Below, piece by piece: positions 6,552 to 15,828 of a stretch of 30,499 nucleotides of DNA. A model generated the notes under the pieces. It had not been told where the DNA came from. It saw nothing but the letters and a program-made list of their open reading frames with translations, and did not search any database. Each line of letters starts with the position of its first letter. The first letter of the stretch is position 1. Both the position numbers and the translations under genes were made by a program. The DNA comes from JBJXHC01 sp964538485 (lineage in GTDB: Bacteria > Bacteroidota > Ignavibacteria > UBA10030 > UBA6906), in NCBI GenBank assembly GCA_964538485.1, contig CAZIHJ010000034.1:1-30499 (forward strand). The letters run 5' to 3'.

Positions 6552-8687
6552 ATGCCCATCATGACACGCATGCGTGATAGCATGCCAGCTATTATTATTG
6601 GACTTATCCTTGTATTCGTCATCGCCATCATTTTCGAATGGGGTATGGACTACCTCGGAACGAGCGGTGGTGGTTCCCCGGACGTCGTCGGCGAAGTGAA
6701 TGGCCGAAAGATCTCCTATAAAGAATTTTCAGATGTTCTCAAGAACTACACTGATAACCAAAAGGCCCAAACCGGTGTTGAACCGGACGAGAACGCGATG
6801 CGACAGGCACGCGAGCAGGTGTGGCAATCCCTCGTGACCCAGCAGGTAATCGAAGACGAAATGAAGCGGATGGGACTTTCGGTCACCGATCAGGAGATTA
6901 TCGACTGGGTGCGTGGTGATACACCTCCGGAAGACCTCAGAAGGAATTTCATCGATTCGCTGGGGCAGTTTCGGAAGGACATGTACGATCAGTTCCTTGC
7001 AAATCCGAATCAATTCATCCAGGACCCGGACGGAGCAGATCCCGCTTACGGTACCAAGTGGCTTGCCAACTACGAGAAGGGGCTCCGCCAGCGTCGCATG
7101 CAAGAGAAGCTTCAGAGTGTTGTTCTCTCGTCTGTTCGCGTGACCGAGGGAGAGCTCTATTCCCGGTTCACCGATCAGAATCAACGATACGAAGCACTCT
7201 ATACCTTGCTTGATGCGAACACGATCAAGGATGATGAGGTGCAGGTTGCCGACGCCGATCTCCGTTCCTACTACGACGAGAATCTCGAACAATACAAGGT
7301 TCTCGCAAGCAGAACACTCAAGTATGTACAGTTTATCGAAGCGCCATCCGCATCAGATTCGGCGGCCCGGAAAAACGAGATTGATGATGTTGCCTCCAAG
7401 GCCCGAAGCGGCATGGAGTTCTTCGAGCTGGTCTCCACGTACTCCACCAAGCCGGATAGCGGTGTATTTTTCAAACATGGCGAACTGGGTCCTGACGTTG
7501 AGCGAATGATCTTTTCTGCAAAGGTTGGGGATATCGTTGGACCTGTGCTCGATACCAAGGGGTATCAAGTGATGAAGGTCCTTGAAGAGCGGAAGGCCGC
7601 GACGGAATACGTCCACGCAAGCCATATCCTGTTTTCGCTGGATGGTACGGCTGACACGAACGAAACAAAGGCCACCGCGCAACGCATCGCCCGGGAGGCA
7701 AAGGGGGGTAGCGACTTTGCTGCACTCGCACGGACCTACTCCAAGGACCCTGGATCAGGACAACGAGGTGGGGACCTGGGGTGGTTCAGTAAAGGACGTA
7801 TGGTAAAACCCTTTGAGGATGCGACCTTCGCTGCAAAACCGGGACAGATTGTGGGACCGATTCGTACACCGTTCGGCCTTCATATCATCAAGGTCCATGC
7901 AAAAGATGCGCGTGAGCTCAAAGTGGCAAGCGTCGTTATTCCGATCGAACCAAGCTCGCAAACGAAGAATGATATTTTTGAGCGGTCAAAGGACTTTTCC
8001 TTCAACGCGAAGGAATCCGAATTCGTAAAGGAAGCGGAAGCTACAGGGCTGCAAGTGAAGGAGGCAGAAGTACAGGAAGAGGGGGGTATGATTCCCGGCC
8101 TTGGCGTTTATGCCAATATTACCCGCTGGGCGTTTGACAGCAAGGTGGGTGAAGTCAGTGAGCCGTATTCGCTCACAAACGGATACGCGGTATTTTCGGT
8201 AGCCCAGGTGAAAGATGCCGGGGTACGTCCGTTTGATGAGCTGAAGGAGACATTGAAACCTCTCGTGTTGCGTAAGAAAAAGTCGGAGAAGGCCGCGTCG
8301 CTTCTTTCAGAAGTTCGGTCCAAACTCGCTCAAGGCGACAGTCTTACGAAAATCACAGCCTTCCGCTCCGACCTCCGGGTACAGAATACCGGTTCATTTC
8401 TGTTGAATGGGTCCATTCCGGGTGTTGGCAGAGATGCTGCATTTCTAGGAGCTGTCTCCGCGCTGGAGAGCGGCCAGATTTCCAACGCCGTCCAATCCAC
8501 GCGGGGTGCGTTCCTTATTCAATTGCTTTCAAAAGCGCCTGTTGACACAACCGTATTTTCAGCTCAGAAAGATGGTCTGCGCACTCAATTGCTCCAGGAG
8601 AAGCGTAACAAATTTCTCTCGGAATGGCTTGACAAGTTGAAGGCGGAAGCCGATATTGAAGACAATAGGGATCTCTTCTTCCGATAG
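6552..8687 (+). CDS. PpiD/SurA-like membrane-anchored peptidyl-prolyl isomerase
   Basis: A periplasmic folding factor of about 711 residues tethered to the inner membrane. It has one N-terminal TM (about 12-30), an alpha-helical SurA_N-type chaperone region (about 45-250), and a diverged parvulin domain (about 253-350). A well-conserved parvulin domain follows at about 350-448, with VHASHILFSLDG, GGDLGWFSKGRMVKPFE and TPFGLHIIKV. A third rotamase-like module (about 450-560) has no obvious active-site residues, and an alpha-helical tail ends the protein. The start ATG 6552 gives the usual MxxMxxMR-TM opening; GGAGG lies 13 nt upstream. An upstream in-frame TTG at 6471 coincides with the promoter -35 and is rejected. 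By family function it helps outer-membrane and secreted proteins after Sec export, which fits the divergent secDF. Confidence 0.93.
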   Translation: MPIMTRMRDSMPAIIIGLILVFVIAIIFEWGMDYLGTSGGGSPDVVGEVNGRKISYKEFSDVLKNYTDNQKAQTGVEPDENAMRQAREQVWQSLVTQQVIEDEMKRMGLSVTDQEIIDWVRGDTPPEDLRRNFIDSLGQFRKDMYDQFLANPNQFIQDPDGADPAYGTKWLANYEKGLRQRRMQEKLQSVVLSSVRVTEGELYSRFTDQNQRYEALYTLLDANTIKDDEVQVADADLRSYYDENLEQYKVLASRTLKYVQFIEAPSASDSAARKNEIDDVASKARSGMEFFELVSTYSTKPDSGVFFKHGELGPDVERMIFSAKVGDIVGPVLDTKGYQVMKVLEERKAATEYVHASHILFSLDGTADTNETKATAQRIAREAKGGSDFAALARTYSKDPGSGQRGGDLGWFSKGRMVKPFEDATFAAKPGQIVGPIRTPFGLHIIKVHAKDARELKVASVVIPIEPSSQTKNDIFERSKDFSFNAKESEFVKEAEATGLQVKEAEVQEEGGMIPGLGVYANITRWAFDSKVGEVSEPYSLTNGYAVFSVAQVKDAGVRPFDELKETLKPLVLRKKKSEKAASLLSEVRSKLAQGDSLTKITAFRSDLRVQNTGSFLLNGSIPGVGRDAAFLGAVSALESGQISNAVQSTRGAFLIQLLSKAPVDTTVFSAQKDGLRTQLLQEKRNKFLSEWLDKLKAEADIEDNRDLFFR

Positions 8688-8709
8688 ACCGAAATTGTGA
8701 GGTAGGCGA

Positions 8710-9414
8710 ATGTCGGGCTGCCGGTCTTTCCTGACCGTTGTTTTGCTGGTGTCATGTTTCACAGGCGCACTTGGACAAGAGCGCCTGTTCACTGTAGGAT
8801 TCAAAGGGAGCTTTACCACGGGCTCCCAACTTTTTCCCACCCCGAAGTCTTCCGACCCGGTTGATCGTTCTGCATTTTTCCCGATTGAGGATGTCTTCGG
8901 GTTAGGTGCTGAAGTTCGATATACCATACCGCAAACGCAGCTGGCTCTCGGGATTTCCGTGGATTACATCCGCGCCACGATTCAACAACAGATTATCGTT
9001 GGTTCATCCCGCATTCCGGTCGAAGACGGATATCGCGTTATCCCCATAGAGTTCACCGGATACTTTTATATCCCTGTTTCCGGCCCAACTTTTGGCGTCT
9101 ATATGGGTGGCGGTGGCGGTGTGTATCTGGGCCGACGGATCTATAGAATCGGTGGTGTTGATTCGGTACCGATTGATCAGGGACACGGGTTTGGGATTCA
9201 TGTTCTTGGGGGAGTCCTCTACAGATTGACGGAACGGTTTGCACTGGAGGCGGAGATGAAATTTCGTGATGTCCAATTTGATGCGGTCAACGCATTCTCC
9301 GGCCCGGAGATTGTCTACGGCAGTACTATTGTGAACGTCGGCCGCGAACCAATCCCCTCGCGTATCCATACTGATGGCGTCGTTTTTCAGTTGGGTGTTG
9401 CATTCAGTTTGTAA
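8710..9414 (+). CDS. Outer-membrane beta-barrel protein, function unknown
   Basis: A 234-residue protein with a Sec signal peptide (hydrophobic stretch about 7-20, likely cleaved after ALG at about 22). It then has alternating hydrophobic strands and Gly/Tyr-rich turns (GVYMGGGGGVYLGRRIYRIG), and ends in a strand VVFQLGVAFSL, which resembles the C-terminal beta-signal of outer-membrane barrels. The size and pattern suit an 8-strand OmpA/OmpW-like porin-type barrel. No catalytic motif is visible. It starts 22 nt after the PpiD-like gene, with GAGGTAGG ahead of the ATG, and is probably on the same transcript. That makes it a plausible client of the chaperone, though this is inferred from position only. 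Confidence 0.8.
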   Translation: MSGCRSFLTVVLLVSCFTGALGQERLFTVGFKGSFTTGSQLFPTPKSSDPVDRSAFFPIEDVFGLGAEVRYTIPQTQLALGISVDYIRATIQQQIIVGSSRIPVEDGYRVIPIEFTGYFYIPVSGPTFGVYMGGGGGVYLGRRIYRIGGVDSVPIDQGHGFGIHVLGGVLYRLTERFALEAEMKFRDVQFDAVNAFSGPEIVYGSTIVNVGREPIPSRIHTDGVVFQLGVAFSL

Positions 9415-9487
9415 TTTGCTCTCCGATGCGGAAACGCCCCAAACAGATTCTCCCCATACCGTCCATACTGACTTTGCCATCCCCTCT

Positions 9488-10162
9488 GTGAACCTTTCCC
9501 TCATTACTGACCTTTCCACGCGTTATGATGTCGAAGAGAAGCGCGTACAGATCGGTGAAGGAGATGTGGTGATACTTGGCATCAGAGATACGAATGTCCT
9601 GCTTGATCAGATCGACCCACGGGTTTTTGCGGAGGATGAACGCTTGCCATATTGGGCAGAGCTGTGGCCTGCATCAATCGCGCTTGCATCACTCTGTGCA
9701 TTGCAACCCGATCGCTTTCAGCGCGCAACGGTTCTTGAGGTCGGGTGCGGCCTTGGGCTTGCAGGCATCGCCGCCGCGCACTGCGGAGCGAGTGTCACCA
9801 TGACGGATTACGAGAAAGATGCGCTGCTCTTTGCCCGCTATAATGCAACGCAGAACCTTCCGCCCGATGTTGCCGCCGGATGTGTATTCAAATTGTTGGA
9901 TTGGCGGGAGCCGCAGGAATTGGGGCGCTTCGACCTCATTCTTGGGGCTGATGTGTTGTATGAAGAGCGAAATTTTGCACCGCTTCTTGACCTCGTTGGC
10001 CGGCATCTTGAACATAACGGAATAGCAATCTTCACCGATCCGGGACGTACAATTGCGGAACAATTCCTTCCTCGTGCACGAGCGCGTGGGTATACAGTAT
10101 CATCATACCACCACCCGGTGAATGCCGGGAAACATGTTGTCGTTTTCGAGGTGAGGTCGTGA
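9488..10162 (+). CDS. SAM-dependent methyltransferase, METTL/family-16 type
   Basis: A class I methyltransferase of about 224 residues. Before the SAM fold it has LPYWAELWPASIALA (about 53-67), typical of the METTL21/nicotinamide-methyltransferase-like group whose known members often methylate protein lysines. The SAM-binding motif I is VLEVGCGLGLAGI (82-94), motif II acid is TDYE (106-109), and motif IV is DLILGADVLYEE. The start is uncertain. An ATG at 9374 would overlap the barrel gene by 41 nt and add a low-complexity, non-family N-terminus. GTG 9488 gives the family-like opening, but neither has a clear Shine-Dalgarno. The stop overlaps the shikimate kinase start by 4 nt (GTGA), so the two are translationally coupled. 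The substrate is unknown. Confidence 0.85.
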   Translation: MNLSLITDLSTRYDVEEKRVQIGEGDVVILGIRDTNVLLDQIDPRVFAEDERLPYWAELWPASIALASLCALQPDRFQRATVLEVGCGLGLAGIAAAHCGASVTMTDYEKDALLFARYNATQNLPPDVAAGCVFKLLDWREPQELGRFDLILGADVLYEERNFAPLLDLVGRHLEHNGIAIFTDPGRTIAEQFLPRARARGYTVSSYHHPVNAGKHVVVFEVRS

Positions 10163-10719
10163 AGTCACTCTCCGAACGGCGTGGAATAATCTACTTGACG
10201 GGGTTCATGGGAAGCGGCAAGAGTACCATTGGCCCCATCCTCGCAAACGTCCTCGGATACGATTTTGTCGATATCGACCGCGCAATCGAAAAAGCTGTCG
10301 GGAAAACCATCGGCGACATTTTTCTGGAATCCGGGGAGGATCATTTTCGCACGATTGAGCGTCACCTCATTGCCGGTCTTCAGGGACGCGACCATTGTGT
10401 GATTTCACTCGGAGGGGGCACGATGATCGATGAACAGAACCTCGGAGTCATCACCTCCTCGGGGATCGTCGTGTACCTGAAATCCTCGCCGGAGAATATC
10501 TTCAAACGTATCTATCATCGTGAGGACCGTCCCGTTCTGAAGGACCTCACCGGCGAGCGGTTGACGGACGACCTGCTCCGTGAACGCATACAACGGTTGT
10601 ATTTCCACCGCGAACCCATCTACGCAACAGCGGACTTCACCATTGTGACAGACGATAAGCGGGTCGGCATTACCGTGGATGAAATCGTGCGTACACTCTC
10701 TCCTCATCTCAATTCCTGA
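10159..10719 (+). CDS. aroK: Shikimate kinase
   Basis: AroK phosphorylates shikimate at the 3-hydroxyl with ATP, the fifth step of the chorismate pathway. The product of 186 residues (family usually 170-190) shows the P-loop GFMGSGKST (15-23), the shikimate-binding DIDRAIE (38-44), the substrate-binding FRTIE, SLGGG and the lid REDRPVL. The start is GTG 10159, preceded by GAGGTGAGG and overlapping the methyltransferase stop by 4 nt. No other aromatic-pathway gene is in the window. Confidence 0.96.
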   Translation: MKSLSERRGIIYLTGFMGSGKSTIGPILANVLGYDFVDIDRAIEKAVGKTIGDIFLESGEDHFRTIERHLIAGLQGRDHCVISLGGGTMIDEQNLGVITSSGIVVYLKSSPENIFKRIYHREDRPVLKDLTGERLTDDLLRERIQRLYFHREPIYATADFTIVTDDKRVGITVDEIVRTLSPHLNS

Positions 10720-10742
10720 AGGGTTGTCGCGCCGCCAAGTCC

Positions 10743-10771
10743 TTGCTTATCCATCAGTTAATGGGTATATT
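10743..10771 (+). promoter_or_regulatory. Promoter upstream of the heptose kinase-tamB-RNase R unit
   Basis: TTGCTT (10743-10748), 17 bases, TATATT (10766-10771) in the 79-nt gap after aroK and 27 nt before the kinase GTG. The hexamers and spacing are identical to those of the PpiD-gene promoter. Confidence 0.6.
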
Positions 10772-10798
10772 CGTCAAGAATTCACTGCTGGAGTATGC

Positions 10799-11809
10799 GT
10801 GGTTGCGTTCACCGAAGAGCGTCTGAAGGAACTCTTCAGAAATTTTCAAGGTAAGAAGATTGCGGTTATTGGCGACCTGATGGTCGACCGATACTATTGG
10901 GGAAAGGTGCATCGCGTATCACCAGAGGCACCCGTCCCGGTGGTTGAGGTTGATTCCGAATCAGTGCGACTGGGCGGCGCAGCAAACGTTGCACATAATA
11001 TCCAGGCCCTCGGCGGAATCCCGTTGCTCATCGGGCTGGTTGGCAATGACCACGCCGGAAGTCTGCTGACCGGTATTCTCCGTGAACGATCTCTTGAGAT
11101 CTCGGGAGTTGTGGTTGATCCGTCACGACCAACGACCATGAAAACACGGGTTATCGCGCACGGCCAACATGTCGTTCGCATTGACAATGAGTCAAAAACG
11201 GATTGTCCGACATCGCTAAGCACACAGATGATCGGTGCGATCAAGAACAACATCCACGCTCTTGATGGCATCATTATAGAAGATTACAACAAGGGTGCCG
11301 TAACAAAAGAAATTATCGTGGAGCTGGTTTCCATTGCACGGACCCGCAATGTGCCTGTCACGGTTGATCCGAAACTCAACAACTTTCTCGAATATAAAAA
11401 CGTCACAGTGTTCAAACCGAATCGTCGTGAAGCAGAGGACGCGCTCGGCGGGCGACTGCGGACAATTGATGATGTGGTTCGCGCCGGCAAACACTTGCTT
11501 GAAGTTCTGGGAGCACAGCATGTTCTCCTAACACGTGGCGAAGAAGGAATGTCGCTTTTTGAATCAAACGGTACCGTTACGCATATCGGCACCACTGCAA
11601 CCAATGTGCAGGATGTGTCCGGTGCGGGGGATACGGTGATTTCCACATTAACAATGGCTCTTATCTCAGGCGCAACCATCCTTGAAGCGGCAACACTTGC
11701 AAACTGTGCCGGCGGAATTGTTGTCGGAGAAGTTGGCATCACTCCGGTGAAACCAGAACAACTTCTCGCAGAAGCGTTGAGGATCTCACATCATCGTCAG
11801 GCACAGTGA
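10799..11809 (+). CDS. rfaE1: D-glycero-beta-D-manno-heptose-7-phosphate kinase (HldE N-domain type)
   Basis: A PfkB/ribokinase-fold sugar kinase of 336 residues. The N-terminal block IAVIGDLMVDRYYWGKVHRVSPEAPVPVV followed by GGAANVAHNIQALGG is diagnostic of the HldE kinase domain. The ATP/catalytic signature is DVSGAGDT (272-279) with Asp278 as the base, and TVDPK and FKPNRREAE are present. It makes heptose-1,7-bisphosphate, a step to ADP-heptose for LPS core or heptosyl effectors. The start is GTG 10799, with GGAG 5-6 nt upstream; an in-frame ATG at 10679 lies inside aroK and is rejected. The nucleotidyltransferase half that is fused in E. coli HldE is the next gene, starting on the base after this stop. 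Confidence 0.93.
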   Translation: MVAFTEERLKELFRNFQGKKIAVIGDLMVDRYYWGKVHRVSPEAPVPVVEVDSESVRLGGAANVAHNIQALGGIPLLIGLVGNDHAGSLLTGILRERSLEISGVVVDPSRPTTMKTRVIAHGQHVVRIDNESKTDCPTSLSTQMIGAIKNNIHALDGIIIEDYNKGAVTKEIIVELVSIARTRNVPVTVDPKLNNFLEYKNVTVFKPNRREAEDALGGRLRTIDDVVRAGKHLLEVLGAQHVLLTRGEEGMSLFESNGTVTHIGTTATNVQDVSGAGDTVISTLTMALISGATILEAATLANCAGGIVVGEVGITPVKPEQLLAEALRISHHRQAQ

Positions 11810-12301
11810 ATGGGACAAGTGAAACCGCTTGATACACTTGTGAAGTTGCGCAAACGATGGCACAGGGACGAGCTGTCGGTTGTATTCACCAACGGCACCT
11901 TTGATATCCTCCACCGCGGGCACGTGGACTATCTGGCAAGGGCACGGGAGCTCGGAGATATTCTTGTCGTTGGATTGAATACCGATGCCTCCATTCGCCG
12001 AATAAAGGGACCGCAGCGCCCGATCAATAGCAACGCCGATCGGGCCGCTGTTCTCTCAGCGCTTGCTTCCGTTGACTACGTCTGTTTCTTCGGTGATGAC
12101 ACACCCGAACGTGTCATTCGCGCGCTGGTACCAGATGTACTCGTCAAGGGAGCCGACTGGAGCGTTGATTCCATAGTCGGAAAGGATATCGTTGAGCGCC
12201 ATGGTGGAGAGGTGCGGACCATCAGACTGACGCCGGGACGTTCTACGAGCAATATGATCGACCGCATTCTCAAAGCGTACACAAACAAGCGCAAGCGTTG
12301 A
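11810..12301 (+). CDS. rfaE2: D-glycero-beta-D-manno-heptose 1-phosphate adenylyltransferase (HldE C-domain type)
   Basis: A nucleotidyltransferase of 163 residues matching the C-terminal half of HldE. It has VFTNGTFDILHRGHVDYL with the HxGH motif at 35-38, then KGPQRPINSNADRAAVLSAL, DTPERVIRALVPDVLVKGADW, and a closing GRSTSNMI that corresponds to the family's ISTT/S-type nucleotide-binding motif. It transfers AMP (or another NMP) to heptose-1-phosphate to give ADP-heptose. It abuts the kinase gene with no spacer, so the pair forms a split version of the bifunctional enzyme. The GmhA/GmhB/HldD steps are not in the window. Confidence 0.93.
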   Translation: MGQVKPLDTLVKLRKRWHRDELSVVFTNGTFDILHRGHVDYLARARELGDILVVGLNTDASIRRIKGPQRPINSNADRAAVLSALASVDYVCFFGDDTPERVIRALVPDVLVKGADWSVDSIVGKDIVERHGGEVRTIRLTPGRSTSNMIDRILKAYTNKRKR

Positions 12302-12332
12302 TCCGGGTAGCAGGCACGAAGAGGTCTGAACG

Positions 12333-15300
12333 GTGAAGAAGGTTCTCAGGGTCACTCTCTACATTTTCCTGGGGTTCGTCGGGTTGGTGCTCCTGACTGC
12401 CGTGCTCACCCAGACCCAATTTTTTCGAGATCGACTCCGCGCCGCCGCGATTTCCACCCTTGATTCACTCCTCGTTGCCGATATTGAGCTCGGAGAACTG
12501 ACCGGTAACCTCGTCACCGGTTTTTCGCTCGATCATGTTTCCATCGTTGTCGGACCTGACACCCTTGTCGCTGCAGAGCGGCTGGACCTGAGATATGATC
12601 TGTTCGGCATTCCGGGCAAGCGCATCTCCGTGGAGAACATGACACTCGTACGCCCGCGCATTTCTCTCGTTCGTGGTAGTGACGGGGTGTGGAACTTCGC
12701 ACGTATGGTCCGTCCGACCGCGGACGATACCACCGCGACCGGCCCGTTCGATTGGTCCATTATCGTCAATGCTTTTGGCATTCAAAACGGCACCGTTTCA
12801 GTTGCCGACTCGTTCGCCCTCATGGATCCCGATCATCCCGCCCCCGATGCGTACCATGTTGAGTATCATCAATTCACATTACGCCAGGTGGATCTTCTCA
12901 CAGCAGTGCTCCTCCAGACGGATATGAAACGCGCCACCATTTCCCACCTGTCTTTTGCTGTCGACCAACCCGGAATCAATCTGGAAGAACTGAGCGGAGA
13001 GGTGTTTGTCACTCCGGATTCGGTTGCAGTGAGTGATTTAGCCATACGAACTTCCCGTTCAAATGTGAAGCTCAGTGTTTCGGCGAGTGCCATCGATATT
13101 CTCGGCGGTATCACGTTGGAGCAACTCCAGCACACTCCCGTGAACCTGAAGCTGATCATTTCCCGCATGGACATGGACGAGCTTGATCGATTTATTCCGG
13201 AAGTAGATTTTCTGGATGGGGATGTGAAGTTACACCTTGAAGGATCCGGAGAGTTTGGCGAACTCACCATCGATAGACTGGATGTCCGTACGGGCACTTC
13301 CATCCTCTATGTGACAGGCGAAGTGTTCAATCTTCATCGTCCGGAGGACATCGTCTTGAATGTTCATCTCACCGAGAGCACGATACTTCCTTCGGACGTT
13401 CAACTTCTCCTCCCGACGATTCCACTTCCCGATTTGCGCGCGCTCGGGGTCATGACGCTGAACATTGACTTTGAGGGAACCCCGCGGGATTTCAGAACGA
13501 AGTTTCTGGTTGAAACCAATGCGGGGGTTATCGGTTCCACCCTTGCACTGAAGATTGGCGGTCCTTCCAGTCTTGCCTACACGGGCGATTTCCAATTCCG
13601 CGGTGTGGATCTGGCAAGTGTGTTCGGTGATCCGGCACTCACAAGCCGTATCAATGGGACGGTCACAGTCCACGGCGAAGGGGTGACCCTTGAGACGCTG
13701 GCTTCACGCGTCGAAGTGGTGATTGATTCTTCTGAGTTTCTTGGTCAGCCGGTCACCGCATCACGCATCTCCTGTGATGCTGTCAACGGAGGGGTGACAG
13801 GTGCACTTGATGTCCGTCTGGGTTCCATGCACTCCACACTCATGGCGCAATTCACTGATATGGAGCTCCCGACCTCAGCGTTTCGGGTTCAGGGAAACAT
13901 CTCGTCGCTGAACGTTGCCGACCTTCTGCGTACTCCCGCACACAACAGTGACCTCACCATGGAGATTCTTGCAGAAGGGAGCGGACTCTCCTGGGAACAC
14001 CTTTCGGGTGAACTCAATCTTGATATTGTCTCTTCGCGTTACGGTGATTACCGGATCGAATCGGGAAACATGCACGTTACACTTGACCAGCGAACACGTG
14101 ACGAACGCCTTCTTAAGCTCACATCCAACATCGCCGATTTTACTTTGCGCGGGCGTTTTGACATCGGGTATCTGATTTCGTTGATGGATTTTGAGATGAG
14201 GAATGTCCGGCTCGCGGTGGGCGAACAATTCACCGCGCTCGATACTACTCTTGCGTCCGACATTGACAGGATAGCATTACAGACCCTTGGGAAAGAACTG
14301 TCGTTACAGCGCAAGACGCTCGACATGTCCTACATCCTTCAACTAAAAGATCTGGAACCACTTTCGCGTATTGCGGGCAACAGGACGTTCAACGGTATCG
14401 GCACGTTGCGCGGTGCAGTGATCGGCAACTATGATAATCTCTCCGTTGACGGGAGGTTGCTCCTGCAGGATTTCTTTTATGGTAACGCTGATTCCGGTAT
14501 TTTGATCGAGAACGGAGAAACCACCTTTCAGATTACCGATCTCAAACCGGTGGCACCTCTGAAAGAATTGGAGGTCTGGGTGCTCTCGGAAGCAGCGAAA
14601 GTCCATGTCAATAGAACACGCATGGATAGTCTCGAGCTCACTTTCAAGTACAGCCAGGAATATTCCAGCTATGGCGCCAGAGTACGGCTTGACAACGATC
14701 TGCACTTCGGTGTCCAGGGTATCGCAAGCGTTCGCCCCGAAGAAATCCTTTTCACGCTGAACAACCTCAGTCTCGCGTTCAAGGATTATGCCTGGACAGG
14801 AGAGGGTGGGGCGTTGGTCGGGTTTAGTAGCCGGGGGGTCCGTGTCCAGAATCTGACGCTCCAGCGCGATACGCAACAGGTACAGGTCTCGGGAGTTTTG
14901 TCCACGCAAGGGGCGATCGAAGCATCGATCGAGGCACAACATCTCGACCTCAAAGGACTGCAGTATTTATTGGGTGAGAATACCGGACCTGAGGGACCGG
15001 AATCATTCTCAGGGCTGGCCCGCGTCAGCATCAGAGCGGGCGGTACGCTTGCCAATCCTGTCTATCACGCGTCCACGCAGGTGAATCGGTTTGCGTTTCG
15101 GTCCGTTCCGTTCGGTGAGATTCATGGGTCCCTTGACTACACATCGGGCGCTCTCTCGGTAAATGTGGATGTACAGAACCCCTTCGCCGGGGTATCTGTC
15201 GCACCTATTCTCGTCGTTGCAGGAACCATACCGGTAGACCTTGCCTTCGAGAAGGATACAACTGCCCGGATGGCTCCTCCGTTGGACCTTCACGTCACAT

Positions 15301-15728
15301 CGAACGGCGTGCAAATGGGGATCCTTGATCCGCTTTTGCCCACATTCAGTCAGCTCTCCGGCATACTAACCTGTGATGTACAGCTTGCGGGGTCGTTGGA
15401 TGATCCCCGTACGAGCGGATCCATTCGCATTGATAGTTGTATGTTTGAGTTTGTTCCCAATAATATCTGGTATATGTTTGAAGGAGAGTTCAAGCCCTCC
15501 GGTGATCGGATTAACGTGGTCCGCGCACTGGTCCGGAATGTCCCGGGGGATAGAAGACTTGGACGGAATGGCGAGATGACCATTGCCGGCGACTTCAGTT
15601 TGCGACAACTAAAGCCAACCGATTTCGATCTTACTGCTGTCGGGCAATTGCTGGTGGTAAAGGAAACCACCCGCAAGTCTTCTCTCTCCATTTACGGGGA
15701 CTTGTTCATAGAGACCAATTCCTCCGGA
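12333..15728 (+). CDS. tamB: TamB-like translocation/assembly protein (DUF490/AsmA-like), N-terminal part up to the gap
   Basis: The first 1132 residues of a very large envelope protein, starting at GTG 12333 with GAGG 9 nt upstream. It has one N-terminal membrane anchor (about 5-27), then the AsmA/TamB opening (LDSLLVADIELGELTGNLVTGF, LDLRYDLFGI) and a long run of alternating beta-strands. Such repeats form the hydrophobic groove that spans the periplasm in this family. TamB proteins are implicated in phospholipid transport to, or barrel insertion in, the outer membrane. The frame is cut by the N run at 15729 and continues in the segment from 15829. It follows rfaE2 by 31 nt. No TamA-type POTRA protein lies directly next to it. 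Confidence 0.88.
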
Positions 15729-15828
15729 NNNNNNNNNNNNNNNNNNNNNNNNNNNNNNNNNNNNNNNNNNNNNNNNNNNNNNNNNNNNNNNNNNNNNNNN
15801 NNNNNNNNNNNNNNNNNNNNNNNNNNNN
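15729..15828. other. Assembly gap of exactly 100 N inside tamB
   Basis: Exactly 100 N, the same placeholder length as in secD. The tamB frame differs on the two sides, so 100 is not the true length. If tamB is one intact gene the missing length must be a multiple of three. Confidence 0.98.
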
